A DNA stretch of 64,000 nucleotides, from positions 186,001 to 250,000 of the forward strand of contig JABANP010000014.1 of assembly GCA_013115135.1 (NCBI GenBank), in the 5' to 3' direction. Both the position numbers and the translations under genes were made by a program. The stretch comes from Perkinsus olseni (taxonomy: Eukaryota > Perkinsozoa > Perkinsida > Perkinsidae). The notes beneath the pieces are model-generated. The model did no database searches. It saw only the letters and a list, made by a program, of their open reading frames with translations, and was not told the DNA's origin. Shown here piece by piece: positions 15,201 through 25,237 of this stretch (positions are counted from its first letter, which is position 1; each line of letters starts with the position of its first letter).

Positions 15201-18200
15201 TGACCATCATCAACTTCACTGTCACTCCGTCGGGCCTGGAATCGCAACTAGTGTCGGAAGTCGTTGCGCACGAGAGGCCTGACTTAGAGCAGAAAAGGTG
15301 ACCATGGCGGTCAGCAGAGAGGGGAGAGACCGATTGGTGTCACAGAGGAGAGTTGGTGGTCCAGATAGCGGCAGATAAGAACGAACTCAATCGCATCGAG
15401 CAGCTCATCCTCAAGCTGTTGGCGGAGAACGAGGTGAGCTTGGTCAAACGATAGCAAAGACACGGCTGGAAGTTCAGGGTGATATCCTCGCTGATGATAC
15501 GCTCATCCAAACGCTCGACCAATCGAAGGAAACTACCGACGCCGTTAATGAACGGATGGGGAATGCCGAGAGGACCATGGTCGAGATAGAGAAGGCTAGG
15601 GTTAGCTACGCCCCTGTGGGAGCGCGCGGCAGTATCTTGTGAGGAAATCGCTGAGTATTTCCGTGTAGGTCGGAGCAACTCTTGCAGGTATTTCGTCATC
15701 GCTGATATGTCGACTATCGATCCGATGTACCAGTACTCATTGGAGTTCTTCGTCAACCTCTTTAAAGGGAGGCTGGCGAAATCTGAGAAGTCAGATGACG
15801 TCCAGCAGCGAGTGTCCTTTATTATCGAAGACCTCACACTGTCAACGTACTGTCGCTTGGTCTTGGTGGGGAGTAGAATGCAGCTTGTTAGTTACACGAA
15901 CATTTGTCGAGGCCTCTTCGAGGACCACAAGCTCCTGTATTCTGCACTCAACACGATACAGGTTCTTCGGAGCGTGAAGAAGGTGATCGATAAGGTCGCC
16001 CCATTACCGACCAGGTGCTGACTCAGATACCTTCTCACACCTGGCAGTTCTTCCAGATAGGGGTCGAGGCGATTAGCGGTCTTGCGGACCTAGAAGCTGT
16101 AACCTGTTGTGGTGCTGCGAAAGGACCTATCGATCGTACTTTAGATCCTCGGTAGCCATCCGTGCCCAGGATGGTGTGAAGCGACAGCGTGGGGTAAAAT
16201 TGTGGCGCTAGTGACCCTGGCTGGACTGGCCGGCGCCGAAGACGTTGATGGGCTTTCTTCAAGATATGACAGAGAATCTGGACGATTGGGAAAAGGTGCT
16301 ACTGGCGTTTTCACGAGTGGAGCTGAGATTTTTGGGAGTTTCAGTTCGGCAATTCGGACCATATGTACGAAACGCCATTGCCCAGAGGATGGGACGAGAA
16401 GGTTACCAGCTTCCATCGGCTATGCATTGTGAAGGTGACAAGACGCCAACCTCGGAATCGATAATCCTGCTAGCTTCATCTGTCAGTCCCTACGAGAGAA
16501 TCTCCTGGTGCCGGCCATGCGTGTCTTCGTAGCGGAGAACCTTGGCCAGGAGTTCGTCGTGTCTCCGGCCCTGGATCTTCGGAGTTGTTTTGATGACTCT
16601 GACTGCGCCACGCCGATAATATTTGTGCTCAGCCCGGGAGCGGATCCTACTGAGTAAGCTCGGGACGTCGTCGATTATCTAGCTCATCATTCAGTAACGT
16701 CATTAAGCTGGCCTCTTCGCTGGGGCTATGCCGATCGACTGCATATGCTGTCGCTCGGTCAAGGCCAAGGCCCCAAGGCCGAGGCACTGATTGACCGCGC
16801 CAGAGACAAGGGTAGTGTACCACGTTTGCTGTGATGAGCCGTGAGGTCTTTTCAGGGGATTGGGTTATGCTACAGAACTGCCATCTTGCTGCCTCCTGGA
16901 TGACGTCTCTCGAGAAGATTCAGGTCACTGTCGCTTAGTGCGACCTTGACTGCGATGTTCGTGTACTTCTAGGCTCTACTCGATCCCTCGACGGTTAGCC
17001 GATCGTATCGCTTGTGGCTGACGTCGATGCCGAGCAAATCCTTCCCTGTACCGGTCTTACAAGCTGGCATCAAGATTACCAACGAGCCGCCCAAGGGCCT
17101 CCGGGCTAACTTGACAAGGAGCTTCCAGACTATCACGGAGGAACTTTTCGAGGGGAACAGCAAGCCCAAGGCCTTCAAGAAATTGCTCTTCGCTCTGGCA
17201 TTCTTCCACGCGGTCATTTTGGAACGTCGAAAGTTCGGCCCTATTGGTTGGAATATTCCTTACGAGTGGATGGACTCCGATTTCCAGGTGAGGAGGGATT
17301 ACTGAGGCGGGAGCTTAGATCACAGGGTGAGTGGGATAGGTCTCAACGGAGCAGCTGGACATGTACCTCAACGAGCAACCAGGCGTCCCTCTGAAAACTC
17401 TGAGCTATCTCGTAGCTGAAGTGAACTACGGTGAGAACGGCTACTGGTAGTGTAACGGTACAGCATCATCTGCCAGGCGGGAGGGTTACTGATGACAAGG
17501 ATGTACGTCTCATCACAGCTATTCTCGCTAGTTTCTTCCGTCATGAGACGGTCGAGGAGAGCAAGTGCGGTTAACTCCGCCTCCTGCTGAACACAGGCCG
17601 CGACTCGGTCAACTCAGTTACCGTTTTTCGGCGGCTGATATGTACTACGCCCCAGACGCGTCGGGTCTTGGCGACGTGAGAAGCTACATCGCTGCCTTAC
17701 CTCAAGATGAGGATCCGATAGTAACCTCGCCTGATCTCCGGACTCACTCCGGATCCGTCCCTGTTGTCGAGGTCTTCGGCCTTCATTCGAATGCGTTGAT
17801 TACTGCGCAAATAAATCAAGCGAAGAAACTGTTGGAGGCAGTAGTGTCAGTACAGCCCCAATTGAGCGCAGGTGATGGAGGCCTAGCACCGGAAGAGATT
17901 GTCTCTAATATGGTGGGTCACGATCGGTAGTATCGGGCTCAACATCGGGAGCAGGTGAGTGAGTTTACGGGTCGGATGCCCGACGTGATATCCACGGCTA
18001 ACGGTCACGAACTGAGTTTCGCGAAGGAGGAGTCTGGCAGGACCATCTCTCTGGGTGTTTTCCTAGCGCAGGAGATCGATAGGTGAGCCGCTGAGAGCGT
18101 CCACTGTCTATGTTGCCGTAGATTTAATCTTCTGGTGGGAGTGGTCAAGGCGAGCTTGGCTGCCCTGGCTAAGGCGATCAAGGGGCTCATCGTGATGTCC

Positions 18201-19036
18201 TCTGACTTGGAGGAAATGTAGGCTCATAACGTAAAGTCCATCGGTGATTCGGCAATCTCCTCCCACAACAAGGTTCAACAGCTTCCTAATACAGCGAGTG
18301 CCGGCGAAGTGGACAGCAGTCGCCTACCCTTGCCTGAAGCCTCTTAACTCCTGGGTTAGTGACTTCATCCAAAGGGTGGACTTTATGAATAGCTGGGCAC
18401 ACGATGGGCCTCCTACTAGCTTTTGGCTACCGGCATTTTTCTTCCCTCAGGGATTTCATGACAGCAGGAATGCAAGTAGGTTGATACGGTTACGGCGGCC
18501 ATCCACTCGTTTGGTTAGATGCACGCTAGAGCTCATAAAATCCCGATTGACTCTTTGATGTTCGAGACTAACGTTCTCACTTATCCGACCCCGGATGACT
18601 TGCCCGAGCCTCCTGAGACCGGTGTCAACATCCACGGACTGTTCCTCCAGGTCAGTCAAACTATGGACTGTCGTCCGAGATTGCGACCACTTTTCAGGGA
18701 GCTGGATGGGATCTGGATGGAGCATGTCTTCAAGAGTCTGCTCCGGCTGTTCTCTTCATCCCATTGCCAGTCATCTCGCTGCGTCCAGTTCTATGCGCTG
18801 ATGTTGAGGACAGTGGCTCCAAGTACTCATGCCCGTTGTACAAAGACCTCTGTCAGGGCCGGGACCCTCTCAACGACGGGTCATTCGACCAATTTCATCA
18901 TGTGAGAGAACATTGCTTTTGCCGCAACCTCATACTTGTCGTGACCAGCAGGTACTTGAGTGTAAACCGGAGCTCCGAGGCAGCAGCGCACTGGGTGCGA
19001 AGGGGCGTCGCTAGTTTATGCATGCTTGACGATTGA
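285..19036 (+). CDS. Axonemal dynein heavy chain, complete, multi-exon
   Basis: This is the motor subunit of a flagellar dynein, which couples ATP hydrolysis to sliding of doublet microtubules. Frame-consistent exons cover the family landmarks in order: linker, AAA1 with its P-loop ([13 protein letters not shown]) and CFDEFNR, AAA2, AAA3, AAA4, stalk with microtubule-binding tip, AAA5, AAA6 (NCHLAASWM), and a C-terminal domain ending [10 protein letters not shown] ... [15 protein letters not shown] plus stop at 19036. The start at 285 ([11 protein letters not shown]) is the first Met of an open exon ending in a GT donor; it is the least certain boundary. Roughly 60 short introns interrupt the gene. 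The stalk tip and the motif [12 protein letters not shown] fit single-headed inner-arm chains (DNAH1/3/7/12 group) better than outer-arm chains, but the subtype is inferred. No disabling lesion was seen. Confidence 0.95.
4495..7176 (+). other. Dynein linker (N2) exons
   Basis: These exons encode the linker that swings over the AAA ring. Recognisable family sequence occurs at about 4545-4670 ([20 protein letters not shown], then W-x-T-V-A-T-W), 5710-5820 ([24 protein letters not shown]), 5940-6080 ([33 protein letters not shown]), 6310-6420 ([12 protein letters not shown]) and 7085-7135 ([13 protein letters not shown]). Intron boundaries between them follow GT-AG. Confidence 0.9.
7280..8217 (+). 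other. Dynein AAA1, the main ATPase site
   Basis: The [17 protein letters not shown] block leads into GGAPAGPA, which is interrupted by an intron of about 205 bases (roughly 7407-7619) inside the P-loop. The next exon resumes with [16 protein letters not shown]. Walker B appears as [11 protein letters not shown] near 7805-7837, and the sensor region as [17 protein letters not shown] near 7980-8030. The ring-contact block [20 protein letters not shown] follows at 8101. All catalytic motifs are intact. Confidence 0.93.
8330..9570 (+). other. Dynein AAA2
   Basis: The P-loop exon reads [20 protein letters not shown] at 8835-8894. It is followed by [35 protein letters not shown] near 9150, [20 protein letters not shown] near 9240 and [17 protein letters not shown] near 9423. 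These are the usual AAA2 blocks in order. Confidence 0.9.
10215..11670 (+). other. Dynein AAA3
   Basis: Exons give [19 protein letters not shown] around 10399-10455 (P-loop) and [20 protein letters not shown] from about 10750 (Walker B). [20 protein letters not shown] follows at about 10952-11010, with [14 protein letters not shown] near 11228. Both Walker motifs are kept, so nucleotide binding at AAA3 is expected. A run of ten or more G sits in the intron near 10525. Confidence 0.9.
11690..12530 (+). other. Dynein AAA4
   Basis: The motif [20 protein letters not shown] spans an exon near 11865-11925. The usual family form is GVGGSGRQS, so the loop is slightly unusual but keeps the G-R-x-S core. 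Walker B-like [20 protein letters not shown] lies at 12110-12170 and the [11 protein letters not shown] block near 12520. Confidence 0.88.
12900..14380 (+). other. Dynein stalk coiled coil and microtubule-binding tip
   Basis: The ascending coil is [20 protein letters not shown] onward (12930-13070), with further heptads at 13170-13390. The tip includes [20 protein letters not shown] near 13580, [15 protein letters not shown], and [20 protein letters not shown] near 13840. The descending coil returns at about 13970-14090 ([20 protein letters not shown]) and 14150-14340. Confidence 0.88.
14430..15300 (+). other. Dynein AAA5
   Basis: Exons carry [29 protein letters not shown] near 14722, and [19 protein letters not shown] near 14920. 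[20 protein letters not shown] follows at about 15100-15160, then [18 protein letters not shown] near 15212. These are diagnostic AAA5 blocks. Confidence 0.88.
15356..19036 (+). other. Dynein AAA6 and C-terminal domain
   Basis: After a connecting helical region come [20 protein letters not shown] near 16490 and [13 protein letters not shown] near 16614. [14 protein letters not shown] lies near 16753 and [20 protein letters not shown] near 16860. The C-terminal domain includes [14 protein letters not shown] near 17230, [18 protein letters not shown] near 18325, and the final exons [20 protein letters not shown] and [15 protein letters not shown], with the stop at 19034-19036. Confidence 0.92.
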
Positions 19037-19348
19037 TGTTCATGTAGCTACAGGCCGTGGCAAGATAGCTGCTGATTGTGTTTTTCGTGAGCAGTGATGG
19101 AAGCAAGAGCCTCATGACGAACAGCCACTCGATGGTTACAGGGAAATCAGAATCGAATTTGCCAACATAGTGTCAAATGCTTTACTCGAGGAGCGAGAGA
19201 GTTCATGGTGAAAAATGTAAACGCGACGCGATGTCAAGTCAGAATAGACATCAACATCAAAACGTGAGTGACATAGGCTTAGTGGATAACTGCAGTTTAG
19301 TGGCATGTTGGTATCACCATATCTTGGGCGAGGCTCCTCACATCGCCT
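19037..19348. other. Intergenic region between convergent genes
   Basis: This separates the end of the plus-strand dynein gene from the end of the minus-strand gene. I see no gene, no recognisable terminator and no repeat in it. Confidence 0.5.
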
Positions 19349-20380
19349 CTACAAATTCCTCAGTTTACACGCTTGAAGGCCAATCGAACAGCGTCTTCCA
19401 TCGTGCTGATCAAACCCTCCGAAGACACCCGTGAAACTGTCTTCGTCATCGATGCAGAGGTGCATTCCCCTCTCTGGCAGGAACTTATTATTCTCTCCAG
19501 GAAGTACTGCCCTCAACCATCTACAGAATTCACTCGTCATCTCAGGTTTCTGCGGGTCGAGTGCGAAACAGCCTTCATCGTTTGAATGTGCCGTCACGCC
19601 TCGCTGTCGGGCACCGAACGTGAACGTACGATCTATAACCCCAAACGAGAATGTGATTCCCACACCCCACTCGGAAGAATTCGTATCTATCGACAAGAGA
19701 CTTCCGGTATTCTCGGCTCTGAATTTCCCCAATGGGACCATCAGGCGCGCCGCCTTTGCTCTTCCGACTGAGACAGAGTTCGCCGACAACTCCATAACGC
19801 GCTTCATAGTTCTTGCTCGCGTCCTCGGTGGCTCATGCTCCTTAGAAAGCGAGGCCACTTGCGTCGCTACAGGGTAGGCAGGCTCGGGCTCCTTGGACGG
19901 AAGGACTAAATGGGCTGCCGTTGGCTGGACAGAGTTGCCCTTCCTGAATAACTTAACGCTCCTCATTCGATCGGTCCCCCAGTCCTTCTTGTTCAAGACC
20001 AGCAGAACTTCGTTCTCATCATCGGTTGGGCATATACTCATTGTTTTCCGCGAAACCCTCTGCTCTGTTGCTGCCTGGAGCCTTAAAAGGACTTCGTCGA
20101 AAGATGGAACTGTGGGAGCCTCGGATCCGGTTGCCTGGGGCATGGGGCGAAGGCACCCAACGACCGCCATCTCTCTTCGGCGGAACGGGTCCTGCAGCGT
20201 GTTTGTCTCGGGGCGGAGATTCGTCGACGCAGCTACCCTCTTAGAGCCTTTAATGGACTCGACGAAGGATAGCTCGATTGAGTGGACGGTGTGAAAATCC
20301 TTCTTCCATCGCTCAACGTCCCCGATGTCTACAGTGAGGCTTGATACACCATTCGAACTTGCATGCGGGGCAGTATAAAC
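19349..20380 (-). CDS. Repeat-domain protein, domains 2 and 3 (unrecognised family)
   Basis: From the Met at 20170 the frame encodes 273 residues and ends at 19349. The same frame stays open upstream to about 20410 with sensible sequence (SGVYTAP, then SLTVDIGDVERWKKDF), so coding probably begins before that Met. Two diverged copies of one domain can be seen. Each has an SG-x-Y/F start, a beta-rich stretch, a G-C-F/L-containing segment, an amphipathic helix and a hydrophobic strand (KTMSICPTDDENEVLLVL in copy 2, ERGMHLCIDDEDSFTGVF in copy 3). The protein encoded at 20397-20954 is a third copy, so these two spans may be one gene; I could not fix an in-phase GT-AG intron joining them. Function unknown. 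Confidence 0.6.
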   Translation of the reverse strand, partial: VYTAPHASSNGVSSLTVDIGDVERWKKDFHTVHSIELSFVESIKGSKRVAASTNLRPETNTLQDPFRRREMAVVGCLRPMPQATGSEAPTVPSFDEVLLRLQAATEQRVSRKTMSICPTDDENEVLLVLNKKDWGTDRMRSVKLFRKGNSVQPTAAHLVLPSKEPEPAYPVATQVASLSKEHEPPRTRARTMKRVMELSANSVSVGRAKAARLMVPLGKFRAENTGSLLSIDTNSSEWGVGITFSFGVIDRTFTFGARQRGVTAHSNDEGCFALDPQKPEMTSEFCRWLRAVLPGENNKFLPERGMHLCIDDEDSFTGVFGGFDQHDGRRCSIGLQACKLRNL

Positions 20381-20396
20381 TCCACTACGGACGCGC

Positions 20397-20954
20397 CTAG
20401 GCCCTCGCAGGCTCCACTGCCTCCGCTTCGCCCGCTCTCTTCACCAGACGGAACTCGACAGGCTGCTGCTCCTTGCGGTTAAGAATGACGTTCCACGAGC
20501 CACCCGACGGGCATATAGCGATCGTATTGATTCCGAAATCCCTTGGCAACTCAGGTACCTCTTCAGCTACCCTCTCGAACACTCCGCGAGCCTCGGCGGT
20601 ATACTCGCTCGTGTCGAATAAGAAGCACATTCCATCATAGAATCTTGAGTCGCTCACACCATTGTTGAATGCAAATGCTCTTATAGGGACAAAGGGAGAT
20701 GGTGTAACCCCTTTTGAAGTTTCGAAGCTGAAGTTAACCATCTCAAGGCCTTCATAGTTGCCCTTTCTCTTGCACTCCATCGTCAACCCGGAAAGGTTCC
20801 CGATTAGTGGACCCTCGGACGAGTAGTTGCCCGGAGGAATCTTCAGCCAATTACGTCGATTACACCCACGGCGTGATTTGAAGTCTAATGACGCTTGACC
20901 GAGGAGGAAAACCAAAGATGAGCCCCAAAGGATGGAAGACTTGACCGCGCACAT
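20397..20954 (-). CDS. Secreted protein with one copy of the same novel domain
   Basis: This is a single open frame of 185 residues. It starts MCAVKSSILWGSSLVFLLGQ, a good signal peptide with a hydrophobic core at about residues 8-20, so the product is probably secreted or enters the endomembrane system. The mature part contains IPPGNYSSEGPLIGNLSGL, FYDGMCFLFDTSEYTAEARG and INTIAICPSGGSWNVIL. The spacing of these blocks matches the two copies downstream on the same strand. Four Cys lie in the mature protein. Either this is the first exon of a three-domain protein that continues to 19349, or a tandem paralogue. I do not recognise the family. Confidence 0.7.
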   Translation of the reverse strand: MCAVKSSILWGSSLVFLLGQASLDFKSRRGCNRRNWLKIPPGNYSSEGPLIGNLSGLTMECKRKGNYEGLEMVNFSFETSKGVTPSPFVPIRAFAFNNGVSDSRFYDGMCFLFDTSEYTAEARGVFERVAEEVPELPRDFGINTIAICPSGGSWNVILNRKEQQPVEFRLVKRAGEAEAVEPARA

Positions 20955-20993
20955 TCAAGGCGGCTAATGCGCGCTCCAAAAATCACAACTATG

Positions 20994-22892
20994 AGGGAGC
21001 AGGTAATTAGATGAAAGCTCTAGGGGAGATGCTGTACGGAAGCTCACTCCAACGCTATCCTTGGAACCATGGTCCACCCGAGAAACGTCGCCCCCTCCTG
21101 CACTTTGCACGTAAATTGTACAAGAAATTGGTCGACTGTCTCGGCCTGCAGCGGTGTATGCTGTGCTTCGGCCTGCTTAACGCAGGTGAGCATTCATCGG
21201 TATGACGCAAAGTTATTACAGTGTATTCTGAGAGACTCACAACGACCGATCGTGGCAAGTACAATAAACGATTCTCTCCAGTGTGCCGCGCGATATGGAT
21301 GCTAGCCTGCTGCTACAGATCCCCCTATCGATGGCTCAGCGGGGGAAGGCACTAAAAATGTTGTTGGACTTCAATTCGACTGAGAAGGTCAACTCGATCA
21401 TGCTCCGCTCCTCTCTTCACGAATCTTGCGCTGCCAGCGATGCGGCGGCTCCACCTGATGATGATGTTGTGTGCTCACTGGTTTTCTGTGACCAAGAGAA
21501 TGTTGTTTTGCCGACAGTAGTTACAGCTGGTTGCGGGGTGTTCTGGCATACTATCCGATCGAGGCAAACTGTCGGCCCGTAGCGAGGTTGTCTGCCCCCT
21601 TCCGCATATCCCAGGATGACCCAAGTGAAGCTCCTTCCTTCGGATGGTCGTCGTCAGAGGAAAGAAGAGAGGCAAGGGAACGACAGTAGCAGCAATATCA
21701 AGCTGAGGCCGGCTACGACTACTACAACGACCCCCAGAGGCCGGAAGGAGAGGACGCCACGGAATGGTCTTGATCTCAAGGTGAAATTATCGAGTCCATC
21801 GGGTTGATGCTGCTCGTTAGCGTGGGAATAGAGGATTTAACAGGGGACGTCTGAGCTATTGTCAGAACCTGCCTGACAAAACACCTTATATGACGGAGGG
21901 GATGAGGCCCGGTCGAAGCTTCTACGTAGGGGTCTGTGCCCCTCGACATCATCCTTGTTACATCCTCTCGCTTGTAGGACAACGTACGGGTATCGGAGGC
22001 TCGGCCTTCGAGTGGCTCCAGACGGACCTCCGGATCGAAGTCAGCGAGCGTAAGCATCAGACTGCGATCGTGTGGAGATATAGGAAACTATATTCACAAC
22101 GTCCAGATGTGGTTGGGTTGTGTCAGAAACGCGATAGGCCAAGGAGCAGATCGCCGAAATCGGTTGTCGTCGATGAGGATCTGCATGGAGTGAGCCTGAG
22201 GCCGGCTCAGGCAGGTGGCGGCGGAGGTGAGTTCGACCGGGGTGGAATTTCTATCGTGGACACTATGATAGCCCTTCGCGCTCGGAGCAGGAACCCATTC
22301 GTGCTCATGGCGGCCCTGAGCGCGCAGGGAAGGGATTTGCTAGGGCGAGCCTGGCTACCATGTTGTCAGGTGGGAGGGGTACGCAACAGCATGGTCGTGG
22401 CAGCAAGCGACAAGGCGTACAGCTCCACAGCAGTCAACGGACCAGGCGGAAGACCTCAGTAATACTCATGTCGCGAAAGCGGACTCGTAACGGCAGACGT
22501 ACGCTGATTGCTGGCTCTTTGTCAGGGTGGAAGGGGAGGTGGCCAGAAGTCGTGGTTTGATGATGACCCGGACCGGTAATGGAAGTACTATTGGATTCAT
22601 AGATTTTTGATGGAATTGCTTAATAGGGTGAACCCAGAAGTGGCCCTACGGCATCGGAACAATAGCCGTCTTGTCTCGCTCACACGAGCCCTCGGTTGTT
22701 GTCAAAATACCCGGCTCGAAGATAGTGCTTGTTGTCAGCACGTACTCGGAGTCGTCCGAAGATTACGTTCGTATAATGGGCAGGGGAAGCGACGGGAGCA
22801 CAACGGGTAGGATCTTGTTCAGTATTACTTCTACGGTGTCGGAGGGTGCCATTATCAGCTTATCCGAAATCTATACTTCTTTCAATCCGTAG
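20994..22892 (+). CDS. Unrecognised multi-exon gene
   Basis: Probable exons lie near 21011-21185 (HFARKLYKKLVDCLGL), 21283-21560 (ASLLLQIPLSMAQRGKALKM), 21615-21690 (DPSEAPSFGWSSSEERREAR) and 21690-21775 (YQAEAGYDYYNDPQRPEGED). A Gly-rich stretch follows near 22200-22400. The terminal exon ends KIVLVVSTYSESSEDYVRIM ... SLSEIYTSFNP with its stop at 22890-22892. The end is the best-supported part; the middle exons and the start are guesses based on frame and GT/AG sites. This could be more than one gene. No function can be assigned. Confidence 0.4.
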
Positions 22893-22983
22893 CGCAGAGG
22901 AGCTGTTATCAGAGGTCGAAGCCAACTTGCAAAAGTAAGAAGGAGCCTCTTCCGCGTTCACTATCACATAACCCTCTGTCAGG

Positions 22984-25089
22984 ATGGACTTCACCGTGGT
23001 CACCACAGCTTTGGCGCAGGCGGTCCGACTGGGCTGCAACGGCGAGGTAGTAGAGGAGAGTTGCGCGTTGAGATGGATATACTCGACCAGCAGGACCCGA
23101 GAATCGCGAAACTCGAGAATCGCTGCTGTGAGTTGTTGAAGCGTCGGCAACAGCCTCGACGGGCGGATGAGGTAGTTGGGGAGTGGTAACATGGAATTTG
23201 GTATCAACAGCTTGTCAGATAATTTCATCGCTACACTGCGTTTTGGAGCTGTCTTCCAACCCTGCGAACTGCGGGCAGGTAATTTCGTGTTAGAGTAGGT
23301 CGGAGACGGGAGTGTACCACGATTGTGGATAGATTCTCGCAGCCTCCACGACAGCGGTCTCATCGCGGTTACGCGAGTGCACAGGAGACGACCTGTCGAA
23401 CTTATGCCGGTAAGGCTAGGCATTTCAGGCTTCTTGTCACAGCAATCACGTCCGCTGTCAGTTGCATATGCAAGGCTGAGTACCTGTGCCCGTCCCTTCT
23501 GACCAGCATCACCGGTGAGCCCTCACCCTTTCCCTTCGTTTTGTGATGCCATGCTCTCCTCAGAAGAATGCATGGCTCGGTCGTCGGAGTTGGAGCCCGC
23601 CGATATCTCCACGATAGCCTGGGGGCTTGCCAAGATGGGCTTCGGTTCAGACGTGAGCCTCACGCAGCTGGCCAGTGGACCGTCGACCGTGATCCGCTTC
23701 AGGTGCTTTTCCATCGTCTAGCGCGGGTCGTTGAGGTCACCACTCACCTCTTCTCTGGTAGTTTCTTCTTCAGCTAGCATTCATCTTCTCCGTCCATTCC
23801 TCGCAGGTGCGTATTTATCCAACTTAATGTGGGCGTTTGCTTCGGTCGGGTACCGCAGTGAGAGTATGCTTGCCGCAGTGGCTCAGCGATGTAGTACCAC
23901 TTAGTGTTGTTCTCACGGTCATCAGCGTGCTCGTCAGGTCAAGACCTCATGGCGGCTGTGATCGGCCCTACTGAGTCGGCCGATGCTGATGTTGATCGCA
24001 TGCCGCTACATCCGATGGAGATGTCGACTTTAGTGTGGTAGGCCTGCTCTGAGGTCGATCGATTCATCGGCAGTCACTGCTGCTGCCTTTGCAGGGCGCT
24101 GTCGCGTCTTCACGCTCCATCAGCGGAACAGTTCTACCTCATGGTCTGCGAGTATACTACGTGCAATGTAACCCTGCTTGCAGTGCCCAGCGAGATCGAT
24201 CGCCACCGTCTTCCCTTCAGATTAGCAACTTTAAAGCATCAGAACTGTGTACGCTGGTGACAGGCATTTCACGGGTTAGCTGGAAAGGGGACGGCCAAGA
24301 TGTGTCCAGTGATGCGGGCCGCCGCGTTGGTGAGTTGGGGGAGGAGCTCGTCAGGAGTCATTCAGCTCGGCTATGCCTGATCCTCAGAACCCAGGCCAAC
24401 TGCCCCAAGCCTGTCGGCAGATGTTCCAGAAGTGTGCGGGTGAGTTCCAACCCTGTGTTGGATCATGCTGACCAGTTTTCTGTCAGAGTACGTCTCCTCA
24501 TCCCCCTTCCCAGCGGTGGGCGGTGGTGATGCCAGCCCCCAGGCCTCGGGAGGCGACAAGGGAGTTTGCTTTAGTGATAAGCAAGTTCGTATCTTCGTCA
24601 CGGCCCTCGCCAAGGTAGGTTGTTCTGGATTTAACTAAGGCCCGCAGTGCCCTTCTCAGCAGGTTGGGCTCTCCCATACGAGGCTTTTTGAGTGTGCCCA
24701 GCAGCGGAGCGATCGGCGGATGACCCGTCAGGAGGCGCAGGTTGGTGACGCCGTGTGTCTTACGGTACTGTTCCCCTATCGACGAGCTTTCGATCGTTGT
24801 TTTGGGATTTGACCAAAATCTTTTTTTCAGCCTGCAACAAGCCCGCAGCGGGTCTCATTGGTGCGGTCTGTGGAGGGCGACAAAGGCGGAAATGATCAGC
24901 CCGTTGGTCGGTATGTCGGCGGTAGCCGTTCCGCCTCACGAGTAAGTGGGCCAATGCAAAATCATCAATGCTGTATTCACGGAAGTCATCGCCCCTCACT
25001 AGCTCGAATCATCGACGGATGATGCTGATATTATCCTACCGGGCCATGAACCGTTCGAGTCCTTTCTTTGTGTTGATAGGGTCGGATGA
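22984..25089 (+). CDS. Helical-repeat protein of OPR/FASTK-like type
   Basis: At least ten short exons splice in phase into paired-helix repeats typical of octotricopeptide/FAST-kinase-like organellar RNA-binding proteins. Examples are MDFTVVTTALAQAVRLGCNG (22984), ILAASTTAVSSRLRECTGDD (23331), SAVSCICKAEYLCPSLLTSI (23454), ADISTIAWGLAKMGFGSD (23598), YLSNLMWAFASVGYRSESML (23815) and ISNFKASELCTLVTGISR (24220). The C-terminal exons, after a long pyrimidine tract near 24822-24834, end ILPGHEPFESFLCVDRVG with stop 25087-25089. Such proteins usually act in mitochondria or plastids on RNA stability or rRNA processing. No RAP domain was identified. An AG immediately before the G-ATG at 22984 could be a trans-splice acceptor. 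Confidence 0.7.
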
Positions 25090-25237
25090 GGGCTTTGCCG
25101 CTTGACGAGGACGTCGATTCCTGATTACCATTAGAAGCCGAAGTGGAAATCGCCAGTGTAGAGTAAATATTGAAGTGTCCATTTAGAAAAGGCTACCAAG
25201 TGCTTCTTGTTGTTGTCACACCGGGAGTGGGTGGGGG

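Noticed and set aside
22860..23423. A 187-codon open frame on the minus strand
   Set aside because: Plus-strand exons over the same span splice in phase into recognisable helical repeats, so the minus frame is a shadow.
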